Shown here one piece after another: positions 36,695 to 45,603 of a DNA stretch of 56,605 bases. A program made the position numbers and the translations under genes. The notes below the pieces were generated by a model. That model saw only the letters and a program-made list of their open reading frames with translations. It was not told the DNA's origin and made no database searches. The DNA comes from Dehalococcoidia bacterium. GTDB taxonomy: Bacteria; Chloroflexota; Dehalococcoidia; Lucifugimonadales; SHYT01. The number at the start of each line of letters is the position of its first letter. The stretch's first letter is position 1. The stretch spans positions 1-56,605 of the forward strand of contig SHYT01000002.1 in assembly GCA_009692665.1 (NCBI GenBank), read 5' to 3'.

Positions 36695-37003
36695 CTAGTG
36701 CTCTTCCCCGCCGTTTTCGCCAAACCCGTGGTCGCTGAAGACACCCAGGTCCTGGCCCTGGTGGACGTGTACAATGAACTCCTCGCGGTTCACGCCCACT
36801 GCATCCACCAACTCTTCGTCAATGATTTCGATAAGCTCGCGGATGGCTTCCTGCGTCAGGCTTTCGCTGACGCAGAGCGTGGCGTGGACGACGGACGAGG
36901 TGAAGTGGAGGTCCAACCGCCCGAGGGGGTTGTCGCCTTCAAGAATGGTGTAGCACTCGGATGCGGCGGTGCGGCACTCCCGCTCGAAGTAATAGTCAGC
37001 CAT
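36695..37003 (-). CDS. Small acidic conserved-looking protein, 102 aa
   Basis: I do not recognise a family. The protein is acidic and mixed alpha/beta: ADYYFERECRTAASECYTIL, then GDNPLGRLDLHFTSSVVHAT, ESLTQEAIRELIEIIDEELV and REEFIVHVHQGQDLGVFSDH. Composition and the strong ribosome site (AAGGAGG eight bases before the ATG at 37003) make it a real gene. No signal peptide or membrane segment. It follows proA at 100 bases on the same strand, with an inverted repeat between, so it may be separately transcribed. Confidence 0.75.
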   Translation of the reverse strand: MADYYFERECRTAASECYTILEGDNPLGRLDLHFTSSVVHATLCVSESLTQEAIRELIEIIDEELVDAVGVNREEFIVHVHQGQDLGVFSDHGFGENGGEEH

Positions 37004-37060
37004 GGGATAGCCTCCTTGCCTGCCTCAGTCCGCCCGTGTCAGAGCGCCCGGGCTCCCAAC

Positions 37061-37090
37061 CCTGGCCTCTTCCCTGAGGGAAGAGAGGGG
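37061..37090. repeat. Inverted repeat downstream of proA
   Basis: CTCTTCCCT and AGGGAAGAG around a single G (37067-37086), with CCTGGC and AGGGG flanks. Similar in type to the CCCTCTC repeats elsewhere in the window; it could terminate proBA transcripts. Confidence 0.5.
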
Positions 37091-37102
37091 AACCATCAAA
37101 TT

Positions 37103-38389
37103 CTACGGGCGAACGTGCCCCGTGCCAAGCACCACCCACTTGTAGGACGTCAGCTCTCTGAGACCCATAGGCCCGCGAGCGTGCATCTTGCTGGTGCTGA
37201 TGGCGACTTCCGCGCCCAGGCCGAACTGGCCGCCGTCCGTGAACCGCGTGCTGGCGTTCACCATGACTGCCGCCGCGTCCACTGAGTCCACGAAACGCGT
37301 GGCGGCGGAATAGTCCTCTGTGAGAATGGCTTCTGTGTGGCCGGAGCCGTACTGCTCAATGTGCTTCAGCGCTTCATCCAGTGAGTCAACGACTTTCACC
37401 GCCAGGATGAGCGCGAGATACTCCTTGCCCCAGTCCTCCGGCACAGCAGGCTTCACCCTGGCGCCCGACGCCTGGCTTGGGCCAAGGAGCGCCAGGGAGC
37501 GGTCGTCGCAGTGCAGCTCCACGTTGGACTTGGCGAGCACTTTTGCCAGATTGGGCAGCAGCTTGGGCGCGGCCTTGCTGTGAACGAGTACGCAGTCCAG
37601 CGCGTTGCAGACGGTAGGGCGCTGCACCTTAGCGTTTTCCAGTATTTTGACGGCCTGCTCCAGGTTGGCGGACTTGTCCACATAGGTGTGACAGACGCCG
37701 ATGCCGCCAGTGACCGCCGGCATGGTGGCGTTTTCAGCGACGTACCGGATGAGGGAGTCGCCGCCACGAGGCACGAGCAGGTCTATGTACTCTTTCATGC
37801 GCAGCATTTGTGCAATCAACGCCCGGTCCGTGGACTCCACGAACTGCACGCCATCTCGCGGCGCGCCCGCGTCCGCGAGGGCCTGACGGATGAGCTTGGT
37901 GAGCGCGGCGTTGGAGTGGACCGCCTCGCTGCCGCCGCGCAGTATGCAAGCGTTCCCGGATTTAAGGCACAGCGCCGCGATGTCTATGGTGACGTTGGGG
38001 CGGCTTTCGTAAATCACACCGATGACCCCCAGCGGCACGCGCCGCCTAGCCAGCCGGATGCCGTTGGGCAGCGTTCGGGCGTCAAACTCCTCGCCCACGG
38101 GGTCTGGCAGCGCGATGATTTGCTCCACGCCCTTTGCCATATCTTCCAGTCGAGCCGGATTGAGCATGAGCCGGTCGAGCATGGCGGCGTCGAGTCCTGC
38201 TTTCCTGCTGGACTCCATGTCCTTGGTGTTGGCTGAGAGAATTTCAGACTGCTGAGTCCGCAGCCCCTTGGCGATGTTCACGAGCGTGCGATCTTTAGCG
38301 GCGGTGCCCAAACGCGCAAGCAGCCGTGAGGCCTCACGGGCAGCTCGGCCCATAGTGAGCAGTTCTTCTGAAACGGTGACGGTTGTCAT
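37103..38389 (-). CDS. proA: Gamma-glutamyl phosphate reductase
   Basis: Second step of proline synthesis: reduces gamma-glutamyl phosphate to glutamate-5-semialdehyde with NADPH. 428 aa, full length. Features: DPVGEEFDARTLPNGIRLAR, RRVPLGVIGVIYESRPNVT, NACILRGGSEAVHSNAAL, the catalytic cysteine in QRPTVCNALDCVLVHS, and DAAAVMVNASTRFTDGGQFG. ATG at 38389 follows GAAGGAG. It lies 37 bases after proB, clearly one operon. Confidence 0.96.
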   Translation of the reverse strand: MTTVTVSEELLTMGRAAREASRLLARLGTAAKDRTLVNIAKGLRTQQSEILSANTKDMESSRKAGLDAAMLDRLMLNPARLEDMAKGVEQIIALPDPVGEEFDARTLPNGIRLARRRVPLGVIGVIYESRPNVTIDIAALCLKSGNACILRGGSEAVHSNAALTKLIRQALADAGAPRDGVQFVESTDRALIAQMLRMKEYIDLLVPRGGDSLIRYVAENATMPAVTGGIGVCHTYVDKSANLEQAVKILENAKVQRPTVCNALDCVLVHSKAAPKLLPNLAKVLAKSNVELHCDDRSLALLGPSQASGARVKPAVPEDWGKEYLALILAVKVVDSLDEALKHIEQYGSGHTEAILTEDYSAATRFVDSVDAAAVMVNASTRFTDGGQFGLGAEVAISTSKMHARGPMGLRELTSYKWVVLGTGHVRP

Positions 38390-38426
38390 TTGCTGCCAAC
38401 TCCTTCACCAGGCCAGCAAGCCCGGC

Positions 38427-39599
38427 CTAGAGCACCACCATGTTGTTGCGATGCACGGCCTCGTCGCCGTACGTCTCTCCAAGGACTGCGCGCGCCTGAT
38501 CTGAGCGTTTGCCTGCCACCTTGCGCAAGTCCACGGAGCCGTAGTTCGCGATGCCCACGGCGATGCGCTGGCCTGCGTCGTTCAGCACCGGCACCACTTC
38601 GCCACGGTCAAATTGCCCCTGGACACGTTTGATGCCAGCGGGCAGCAGGCTGCGGTTCTGCGTGCGAAGGGCCGTCTCTGCACCCGCATCCACCATAATG
38701 CCACAGTCCTTGGAGCATATGCTCAGCATCCACCGTTCGCGGCGCTCCAGCTTGCTCGTGATGGCGGGAAACAGCGTGCCGATTTGCTCGCCGGAGGCCA
38801 CGCGAGTCAGCACGTCCGGCGTGCGTCCGTCGCAGATGACAACCGCGACCCCGGAGGCCGTGGCCAGGCGTGCCGCTTCAATCTTGGTAGTCATACCCCC
38901 GCGACTGGCCGCGCTGATTGCCCCGCCCGCTTTGGAATCGATGGACGAGTCAATGCGCTCCACGCGTGGGATGAGCGTGGCCGTGGGGTCCTTGTGCGGG
39001 TCTGCAGTATAGAGGCCGCCCACATCGCTCAAAATGATCAGTAGGTCGGCGTCCACGATGTTGGCGACCATTGCCGACAGGGTGTCATTGTCGCCAAAGG
39101 TATCGCCCTCAAGCTCTTCGGCGGCAACGACGTCGTTCTCATTCACAATGGGCACGGCGCGCTGCGTCAGCAAGTTGAGAATTGTGTTCCGGATATTGAG
39201 GTAGCCCACGCGGTCAGCGATATCACGGCGGGTCAAGAGTGCCTGCGCAACGGGCACGCCCGCCTGCTCGAACAGGTTGGCGTACGCGTGCATCAGGCGG
39301 CTCTGCCCAATGGCGGCAAGGGCCTGGCGGGAAGGAGCGTCCTTGGGGCTTGGGCGGTTTGCGTTCGCCGCCAGCGCCTCACGGCCCGCAGCTACCGCGC
39401 CGGAGGTAACGAGCATCACGTCTGCACCCTGATGGTGCAACGTCGCAAGCTGCCCAACCAGAGCCGCCATGCGCTCCAGGTCAAGCTTGCCCGCGCCGCC
39501 GGTCAGCAGGTTGGTGCCCGCCTTCGCGATAATGCGCCGGTATTTCAGCGACGCTTGCCCATCACCGGCTGACGTTTTGGGGCTGCTCGCCGAGGTCAT
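38427..39599 (-). CDS. proB: Glutamate 5-kinase with PUA domain
   Basis: First step of proline synthesis. 390 aa. Amino-acid-kinase domain to about residue 285 (RRIIAKAGTNLLTGG, ADVMLVTSGAVAAGREAL, FGDNDTLSAMVANIVDADLL, ILSDVGGLYTADP, GGMTTKIEAARLATASGVAV). A C-terminal PUA domain follows (RTQNRSLLPAGIKRVQGQFD; VGIANYGSVDLRKVAGKRSD). The N-terminal 18 residues are a Ser/Ala-rich extension. ATG at 39599 has AGGAG six bases upstream. Feedback inhibition by proline is known for the family. Operon with proA; unlike many bacteria, proC is not adjacent. Confidence 0.96.
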   Translation of the reverse strand: MTSASSPKTSAGDGQASLKYRRIIAKAGTNLLTGGAGKLDLERMAALVGQLATLHHQGADVMLVTSGAVAAGREALAANANRPSPKDAPSRQALAAIGQSRLMHAYANLFEQAGVPVAQALLTRRDIADRVGYLNIRNTILNLLTQRAVPIVNENDVVAAEELEGDTFGDNDTLSAMVANIVDADLLIILSDVGGLYTADPHKDPTATLIPRVERIDSSIDSKAGGAISAASRGGMTTKIEAARLATASGVAVVICDGRTPDVLTRVASGEQIGTLFPAITSKLERRERWMLSICSKDCGIMVDAGAETALRTQNRSLLPAGIKRVQGQFDRGEVVPVLNDAGQRIAVGIANYGSVDLRKVAGKRSDQARAVLGETYGDEAVHRNNMVVL

Positions 39600-39745
39600 C
39601 TGCTGCTCCTGCGCGTGGCTGTGGCGCGCTTGCCTAATGAAGTCTCATTATATCGCCTTAGCCACATGCGAGGCTGTCCCAGTTCAACGTCCCAACGCGA
39701 TGGGAGGTTCTAGCCGCACTCGTCTCCGCTAAAAACAAGATGTGT

Positions 39746-40555
39746 CTACAACGCCGCTTGACGACGGAGGTGGTCGAGGAAGGATGTGGAGCGGACATCA
39801 CGCTCCAGCAAATAGCGAATATAGAAGCGGAGGATGCCCTCCGTCTCGTTCGCCAGCGGCGAGGGCACGCGGAGGCGGCGCGCCTCCTCATAGGGCTGGT
39901 GCTGGATATACCGCAGGGCCTTCAGTGCATTTACGGACGGGGTCAGGAACGGCGTCTGGCGTTCCTCAATCCGATTAGCCTGCTCGCAGGTCTGGCAGAG
40001 AACACCGCCGGCATCCGGACTAAAAGCGAACCTGTTCGGTGCCAGCGCACCGCGGCACTGCGTGCACACCTGGAGCTCCGGCCGGTAGCCGGTCATCGCC
40101 AGCAGGTGCAGCTCAAACCAGCGGAGGGCCATGCCTTCCTCGCCTGCATTCAGCCGGGCCAGTGTATCCGCCAGCAGGCCGAAAACGTCGGCGCTTGGCG
40201 CTTCATCCGGCAGGAAGGCGTCAACCAGTTCGGCGCAGTAGATGCCCCAGACAGTGCGCTCCAGGTTAGAGCGGAGCGCGGGGTACGCCTCCACGGTTTC
40301 TGCCTGGCTGACGGCATCCATGCCGCTCTTGCCCTTGGTGACCATGAGCCGTGCGTGCATCAACGGCTCCACGTGGCCACCGATTTTGCTCTTTGGGCGC
40401 CGCACGCTGCGCCCGATCAGGCGGAGCTTGCCCAGGTAGGGCGTGAGTACCGTGAGGATACGGTCTGCCTCACCGGTGGACGTTTGCCGTAATACGATGG
40501 CATCTGTTTTATAGACGTGGTCGGCGAACGCCTTGTTGGCCGGAACAGGCTGCAT
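39746..40555 (-). CDS. recO: DNA repair protein RecO
   Basis: Recombination mediator that, with RecR, loads RecA on SSB-coated DNA. 269 aa. N-terminal OB-fold (DAIVLRQTSTGEADRILTVL, GKLRLIGRSVRRPKSKIG), helical middle (AGEEGMALRWFELHLLAMTG), and a zinc ribbon with all four cysteines (VCTQCRGALAP, GGVLCQTCEQA). The ATG overlaps the recR stop (TGATG), so RecO and RecR are translationally coupled, which fits their known complex. Confidence 0.94.
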   Translation of the reverse strand: MQPVPANKAFADHVYKTDAIVLRQTSTGEADRILTVLTPYLGKLRLIGRSVRRPKSKIGGHVEPLMHARLMVTKGKSGMDAVSQAETVEAYPALRSNLERTVWGIYCAELVDAFLPDEAPSADVFGLLADTLARLNAGEEGMALRWFELHLLAMTGYRPELQVCTQCRGALAPNRFAFSPDAGGVLCQTCEQANRIEERQTPFLTPSVNALKALRYIQHQPYEEARRLRVPSPLANETEGILRFYIRYLLERDVRSTSFLDHLRRQAAL

Positions 40556-41190
40556 CAGGAAAGCTCCTGGCGTCCCTCAAAGGCGCGAATAAGCGTCATT
40601 TCGTCTGCGTACTCCAGCTCGCCGCCAATGGGCAGGCCGCGCGCCAGGCGCGTCACGCGGATGCCGAGCGGCTTGATGAGACGCTGGATATACATGGCCG
40701 TCGCCTCGCCCGTCAGGTTGGGGTTCAGCGCCAGGACAATCTCTTTGATCTTGTCATCTTCAAGCCGGCGCAAGAGTTCTCGAACCTTCAGGTCTTCCGG
40801 CCCAACGTCATTCATGGGCGAGATGAGGCCGTGGAGGACGTGGTAGACACCCTTGAATGCCCGTGTGCGCTCCAGCGCCAGTACGTCAAGCGCCTGTTCC
40901 ACAACGCAGATAGCAGTGTGATCGCGATTGACGTTGCCGCAAAGGGCGCATGGGTCGCGGTCGGTGATGTTCTGGCACTGGCCGCAGAGGCCGATGCCTT
41001 CTTTGACCGCCAGGATTGCCTCGGCAAGCGCGCGGGCGTCCTCAGTAGACATGCGCACCAGATGATAGGCAAGTCGCTGGGCGCTTTTTGGCCCGATTCC
41101 GGGCAGCTTGTGAAATTCCTCAATGAGCCGCGCAACAGGCGCGACGGACGGAAGGCTTTCCGGGGGCATGGAACGCGATGGTGTAGTCAT
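40555..41190 (-). CDS. recR: Recombination protein RecR
   Basis: Clamp-like partner of RecO/RecF. 211 aa. Helix-hairpin-helix HKLPGIGPKSAQRLAYHL, zinc finger CGQCQNITDRDPCALCGN, Toprim domain (AICVVEQALDVLALERTRAF; EIVLALNPNLTGEATAMYI), and the C-terminal RLARGLPIGGELEYADEMTL. ATG at 41190 has AGGAG four bases upstream, and the gene starts 23 bases after ybaB. The dnaX-ybaB-recR order is conserved in many bacteria; recO as the next gene is less common and gives a compact RecFOR-pathway cluster. Confidence 0.96.
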   Translation of the reverse strand: MTTPSRSMPPESLPSVAPVARLIEEFHKLPGIGPKSAQRLAYHLVRMSTEDARALAEAILAVKEGIGLCGQCQNITDRDPCALCGNVNRDHTAICVVEQALDVLALERTRAFKGVYHVLHGLISPMNDVGPEDLKVRELLRRLEDDKIKEIVLALNPNLTGEATAMYIQRLIKPLGIRVTRLARGLPIGGELEYADEMTLIRAFEGRQELS

Positions 41191-41213
41191 GCACTCCTGA
41201 TCTACAGCGCCCT

Positions 41214-41516
41214 CTAAAGTCCCGGTAACTTCAGCCCCCCCGTTAGGGCGGACATCTTTTGTTGGGCCATGTCCTGCGCTTTTTGCAGCCCGTCGTTGAC
41301 CGCTGCCAACACCAGCTCCTCGAGCATTCCCACATCCTGGGGGTCAACAGCCTGAGGGTCAATCTTAATGGACTGCACCTTCATTTTACCGCTCACGACG
41401 ACTTTAATCACGCCACCGCCAGCGCTCGCGTCGACCGTAGCGGACTCTAATTCCTCTTGCGCCTTGGCCAAACGCGCCTGGAGTTGCTGGGCTTGGCGTA
41501 ACAAATCTCGGTTCAT
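41214..41516 (-). CDS. ybaB: YbaB/EbfC nucleoid-associated protein
   Basis: 100 aa DNA-binding protein of the YbaB family. Features: DLLRQAQQLQARLAKAQEEL (helical arm), VIKVVVSGKMKVQSIKIDPQ and EELVLAAVNDGLQKAQDMAQ. Its ATG overlaps the dnaX TGA (ATGA), and it precedes recR, the classical arrangement. Role in the neighbourhood (replication/repair) is suggested by conserved context rather than by known chemistry. Confidence 0.93.
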   Translation of the reverse strand: MNRDLLRQAQQLQARLAKAQEELESATVDASAGGGVIKVVVSGKMKVQSIKIDPQAVDPQDVGMLEELVLAAVNDGLQKAQDMAQQKMSALTGGLKLPGL

Positions 41517-43234
41517 AGTTGCTTCTCCTTTGCGTCGTCCTCAATGACCCGGGCTCCCAGATTGATAGCCGCGCGGACCAGGTGCCCCTGCGGTTGCGAC
41601 GGCGTAACCGCAGCAGCACTTGCGACCAGTTTCAACTCATACTCAGATGAAAACGCGGTCTTCACCGCCGACTTTACCTTAGCCTGCACGTCAGGTTGTT
41701 CAACTTCCTGTCGAAAACGTTCCATGTTAGAGGCATTGCGAAAGACCAGAACTAATGCGCTGCCTTCAATGCGGTAATCGGTGCAGTCGTTCAGTAATCC
41801 ACCAATTCCGTAGTTCTTACCGCTTACTTGCCGGAGCGCTCCCTGGAACGCAAGCCACTCGGGCGTGCTGGGCTTGGGGCGAGAAGGCGGGCGCTGCGGC
41901 TCCGGCGCCGTAGGAGCCGCCGGACGGATCGGCGGTGGCGTCTGGGATTGCTGCGGGCGTGGCATGGCGCCAGGCACCGGTGGTCTGCCGTTCACGCCGT
42001 TCGGGTGAGGTGGGTAAGTGTTCTGCCGCGCCGCAGGCTTCCCGCTGTTCGGCCGCACGGCTGGCGACGGTGGAAAGCGTGGCGTTGGAGTCGCGGCCAC
42101 GGGTGGTACCACCGATTGCGCACCATACGTGTCCGCAACGACAACGGCCTGCGGCGTCATGCACGCGTCAACAATTGCCACTTCCAGCGGTAGTGAGGGT
42201 ACGCCCTCCGTCGACGCCTTTACGTTCGCCTGCGCAAACACCCGGATTATCCGCAGCACCTGCTCCGTGGACGCCTTCTGCGCCAGCCCCCGAAGTTCTT
42301 CAAGCACTTCTTTGGGATACTCCAGTCCCTCTCCCGCGCCGGACTTCAGCAGCAGAACAACACGCAAGACCTCCATGATTTCGCGGTAGAGGATGCGCAG
42401 GTCAATGCTCGCGCCTAGGGAAGCATGCAGGGTAGCAAGCGCTTGGGCCACATCTTTTGCAAGCGTCTGCTGCACAATCGGCAAGGCATACTCGCCGCCG
42501 CGCAGCCCAAGCATTTCCTCTACGTTCGCCTTGGACACTTGCCTGCCGTACGCGGACGATAGCTGCTCCAGCAGGTTGCACGCATCGCGCAAGCTCCCGC
42601 CCGCAGAGCGCCCTATGGCTTGCAGCACAGCGGGCTCCGCTTTAATGCCCTCGCCTTTGCAAATGACCTCTAGCCGCGCAATCGTGTCCACTGCCGTGAT
42701 GCGGCGGAAGTCGTACCTCTGGCACCGCGAGATAATGGTCGGCATCACCTTATGCGCCTCTGTGGTGCACAAGATAAATACCGCCCATGGCGGCGGCTCC
42801 TCCAGGGTCTTCAACAAGGCGTTAAATGCGGCATTACTGAGCATGTGGACTTCGTCGATAATGTAGACTTTGCGCTTCGCTTCCGCTGGCCCAGAACCAA
42901 AGACGCGCTCGCGCAATAAACGAGCGTCATCAACACCGTTATGGCTGGCGGCGTCAATCTCAATGAGGTCCAGCGCGCGCCCTTCGTCAATGGCCAGACA
43001 CATGGCGCACGTCGCGTCCGGCTCGCCATCCTTGGGAGTCAGGCAGTTGATGGCCTTAGCAAAAATGCGCGCGGTGCTCGTCTTGCCGGTGCCGCGCGGC
43101 CCGCAGAACAGGTACGCGTGCGCCATCCGGTCCTGTAATACGGCCTGCCGCAGCGTCTGCACCACAGTGTCCTGTCCTGACACTTCAGCGAAGCGTCGTG
43201 GCCGCCACCTGCGATAGAGGACCTCATTCGCCAT
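41513..43234 (-). CDS. dnaX: DNA polymerase III subunit tau/gamma
   Basis: Clamp-loader ATPase. ATG at 43234 (MANEVLYRRWRPRRFAEVSG) is chosen over the longer frame because it matches family N-termini; it overlaps ybeY by 11 bases. 573 aa. Walker A CGPRGTGKTSTARIFAKA, Walker B region KVYIIDEVHMLSNAAFNALL, sensor VFILCTTEAHKVMPTIISRC. The zinc module reads C-x8-D-x2-C-x2-C (INCLTPKDGEPDATCAMC), so one of four cysteines is replaced by Asp. After about residue 370 comes a Pro-rich linker, then a tau-like C-terminal domain (NYGIGGLLNDCTDYRIEGSA). I see no slippery site for a programmed gamma frameshift. Confidence 0.96.
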   Translation of the reverse strand: MANEVLYRRWRPRRFAEVSGQDTVVQTLRQAVLQDRMAHAYLFCGPRGTGKTSTARIFAKAINCLTPKDGEPDATCAMCLAIDEGRALDLIEIDAASHNGVDDARLLRERVFGSGPAEAKRKVYIIDEVHMLSNAAFNALLKTLEEPPPWAVFILCTTEAHKVMPTIISRCQRYDFRRITAVDTIARLEVICKGEGIKAEPAVLQAIGRSAGGSLRDACNLLEQLSSAYGRQVSKANVEEMLGLRGGEYALPIVQQTLAKDVAQALATLHASLGASIDLRILYREIMEVLRVVLLLKSGAGEGLEYPKEVLEELRGLAQKASTEQVLRIIRVFAQANVKASTEGVPSLPLEVAIVDACMTPQAVVVADTYGAQSVVPPVAATPTPRFPPSPAVRPNSGKPAARQNTYPPHPNGVNGRPPVPGAMPRPQQSQTPPPIRPAAPTAPEPQRPPSRPKPSTPEWLAFQGALRQVSGKNYGIGGLLNDCTDYRIEGSALVLVFRNASNMERFRQEVEQPDVQAKVKSAVKTAFSSEYELKLVASAAAVTPSQPQGHLVRAAINLGARVIEDDAKEKQL

Positions 43235-43811
43235 TGCTGCCCAGCCGCAGGGCAGATTTAAGACCGCGGGCACGCAGGGCCTTCTCCTCCAAAGCGCGCA
43301 TCCGCTTCACTTCGGCGGGCTTTGCGTGGTCATGTCCAAGGAGGTGCAGCACCCCGTGCGTGATGAGCAGCGCTACCTCCTCTGTAGGAGTTCGCTTGTG
43401 CTCAGCAGATTGCCGGACGGCCTGGGGGTACGAGAGAATAACCTCGCCAATCCCTTTAGCCTTGGGTGCTATAAAGGGAAATTGGTGGTTGCCCACAAGG
43501 TGCTTGTCCTTGCCGTCCGCGCCCTCCCAATGCCCCTCATGCCCCCAGGCAAAGGAGAGCACATCAGTAACATCGCGCACGCCGTGGTACTGGGCGTTCA
43601 GGGTGCGAACAGCAGCATCGTCAGCAATGACAATGCTGACGCCGGATGCGTCGGCGGCGCCTGCCGCGTCCAGGGCCGCGCGGGCCACTGTGCGGACCCA
43701 GGCGGCGGAAGTCTTATTGCGGAACGCAGGAAACACCTGCACCGCCACGGGTATTGCGCGCCTGGAACGTATAGCAGCAGAGGTTGAAATGGGGGCCCCC
43801 TTCCCATCCAT
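43224..43811 (-). CDS. ybeY: Endoribonuclease YbeY
   Basis: Metal-dependent RNase in 16S rRNA maturation and ribosome quality control. 195 aa. The zinc motif HGxLHLxGxDH is intact in THGVLHLLGHDHAKPAEVKR. Other conserved parts: DDAAVRTLNAQYHGVRDVTD, VLSFAWG, KGIGEVILSYPQA. ATG at 43811 has no clear ribosome site, and the first 25 residues look non-conserved, so the true start may be internal. First gene of the ybeY-dnaX-ybaB-recR-recO run; divergent from aroKB. Confidence 0.93.
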   Translation of the reverse strand: MDGKGAPISTSAAIRSRRAIPVAVQVFPAFRNKTSAAWVRTVARAALDAAGAADASGVSIVIADDAAVRTLNAQYHGVRDVTDVLSFAWGHEGHWEGADGKDKHLVGNHQFPFIAPKAKGIGEVILSYPQAVRQSAEHKRTPTEEVALLITHGVLHLLGHDHAKPAEVKRMRALEEKALRARGLKSALRLGSNGE

Positions 43812-43882
43812 GACCGATACCGAATCTTAACACAGCATGCACTGCATTGCATCGGCCCTTTGGCTGCCGTGCCTTTGAAAAG

Positions 43883-43911
43883 TTGCAGCTTTAGGACGCA
43901 TTCCATAGACT
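43883..43911 (+). promoter_or_regulatory. Candidate promoter of aroKB
   Basis: TTGCAG (43883-43888), 17-base spacer, TAGACT (43906-43911), 33 bases before the ATG. Confidence 0.4.
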
Positions 43912-43944
43912 GAAAGCCAACTGTCCAAAATATCGGAGCACAGC

Positions 43945-45603
43945 ATGCGAAACCTTATCCTCACCGGATTCTCCGGCACTGGCAAGAGCACCGTGGCCAG
44001 GCTGGCCGCGCGCATGCTAGGCTGGGACTTCGTCGATACGGACGCGGAAGTCGTCAAACGCGTCGGCAAGAGCGTTGAGGCCATCTTCACGGACGAGGGG
44101 GAAGAAGCCTTCCGCCCGCTAGAACGCGACGCCATTGCCCAGGCCTGCATCCGTCAGAACGTGGTCATCTCCACCGGGGGAGGCACGTTTGTGCAAGAGA
44201 CCAACCGTCAGCTCATGCTCCGGAGCGGCATTGTCATCTGCCTGGAAGCCAACCCGCAGACCATCGCCAAGCGGCTCTTTGAGGCAGCCACCGCCATGGA
44301 GCTGGAAACCAGGCCACTGCTGGCGGGCGATGAATCGTCACGCCTGGAGCGCATCCAGCAGCTCAAGACCCGCCGCCAGAACGCATACGCCCAGGCACAC
44401 TGGACCATCAACACCGAGCTGCTCACCGCCGAAGAGGTAGCTGCGGAAGCCGTCCGTGTATGGGACACGCTCAGCAAGAAACTGGCAGAGGACGAGCAAC
44501 CCCAACAGACTGACGTCGCCGCCATCGTCCACACCTCCGTGGGCGCATGTCCCATCTACCTGGGCTGGGGACTGCTGGGCCAGCTTGGCATCCGGGCCAA
44601 GGCCGCAGGCCTGACCACTACCGCGTTTCTCCTGACCGATTCCCACCTCGCCAACCTCCACGCCAAGAACGTGCAGGCATCGCTGGAAGATGTTGGCATC
44701 CGCGTCCATACCATGAGCATTCCGGCGGGCGAGCAGTCCAAATCCCTTGAGCAAGCGGAAAAGTGCTACGCCTGGCTCGCCAAGAACCGTGCGGAGCGTG
44801 GCGACTTCATGGTTGCTGTTGGAGGCGGCGTGGTCGGCGATCTAACCGGGTTCGTCGCCGCCACTTACGCACGAGGCATTGCGTTCATTCAGGTGCCCAC
44901 ATCGCTGGCCGCAATGGTGGACGCATCCGTAGGGGGCAAGACGGCGGTAGACCTGCCCGCTGGAAAGAACCTCGTCGGCGCGTTTCATCAGCCCCGGTTC
45001 GTGCTGGAGGACGTGCAGGCGCTCACCACGCTGCCCAATCGCGAGCTCACCTCTGGCTGGGCTGAAGCCATCAAGCACGGGCTCATCATGGACGAATCGT
45101 TGGTGCGTACGTTTGAGGAACAATCTGAAACAATCCTGCATCTAGACCCTCTAACCGTCACGCCGGCGCTGGGCCGCAGCGTGGCCATCAAGGCGCGCAC
45201 GGTCACAGAAGACGAGAGGGAGACGCACGGCATCCGCACGCTCCTGAACTACGGCCACACGCTCGGCCACGCCCTGGAAGCGGCCACCGGCTACGGCGCT
45301 TTCCTCCACGGCGAGGCGGTCGGCATCGGCATGAACGCGGCGGGCATCATCAGCAACCGGATGGGCCTGCTCGCCAGCGCAGACCTGGAGCGCCAGACGC
45401 GCCTCCTCAAGCGCTACGGCCTGCGACTGGACGTGAAGGGCATGAAAGTGGACATGGACGCCGCTTGGGACGCCATGTTCCTTGATAAGAAAGTTGCGGG
45501 CGGTAAGCTGCGCTGGGTGCTGCTGGATAAAATCGGCCACGCCGTCGTTCGCCCGGACGTCCCCGCAGACCTCGTCCGTGAGGTCATCAAGAGCCTCACG
45601 TAA
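43945..45603 (+). CDS. aroKB: Shikimate kinase / 3-dehydroquinate synthase fusion
   Basis: Two shikimate-pathway enzymes in one 552-aa chain. Residues 1-175 are shikimate kinase: P-loop GFSGTGKSTVARLAAR, WDFVDTDAEVVKRVG, FRPLERDAIAQ, VISTGGGTFVQ, ETRPLL. Residues about 190-552 are NAD-dependent dehydroquinate synthase: AGEQSKSLEQAEKCYAWLA, VAVGGGVVGDLTGFVAATYA, VPTSLAAMVDASVGGKTAVD, KNLVGAFHQP, WAEAIKHGLI, NYGHTLGHALEAATGYGAF, HGEAVGIGMNAA. They catalyse steps five and two, not consecutive, so the fusion serves co-expression rather than channelling. ATG at 43945 follows CGGAG. Aligned motifs suggest both halves are active. Confidence 0.95.
   Translation: MRNLILTGFSGTGKSTVARLAARMLGWDFVDTDAEVVKRVGKSVEAIFTDEGEEAFRPLERDAIAQACIRQNVVISTGGGTFVQETNRQLMLRSGIVICLEANPQTIAKRLFEAATAMELETRPLLAGDESSRLERIQQLKTRRQNAYAQAHWTINTELLTAEEVAAEAVRVWDTLSKKLAEDEQPQQTDVAAIVHTSVGACPIYLGWGLLGQLGIRAKAAGLTTTAFLLTDSHLANLHAKNVQASLEDVGIRVHTMSIPAGEQSKSLEQAEKCYAWLAKNRAERGDFMVAVGGGVVGDLTGFVAATYARGIAFIQVPTSLAAMVDASVGGKTAVDLPAGKNLVGAFHQPRFVLEDVQALTTLPNRELTSGWAEAIKHGLIMDESLVRTFEEQSETILHLDPLTVTPALGRSVAIKARTVTEDERETHGIRTLLNYGHTLGHALEAATGYGAFLHGEAVGIGMNAAGIISNRMGLLASADLERQTRLLKRYGLRLDVKGMKVDMDAAWDAMFLDKKVAGGKLRWVLLDKIGHAVVRPDVPADLVREVIKSLT

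Noticed and set aside
41513-43234. Programmed frameshift site in dnaX
   Set aside because: No A-rich slippery heptamer followed by a hairpin was found on the coding strand.
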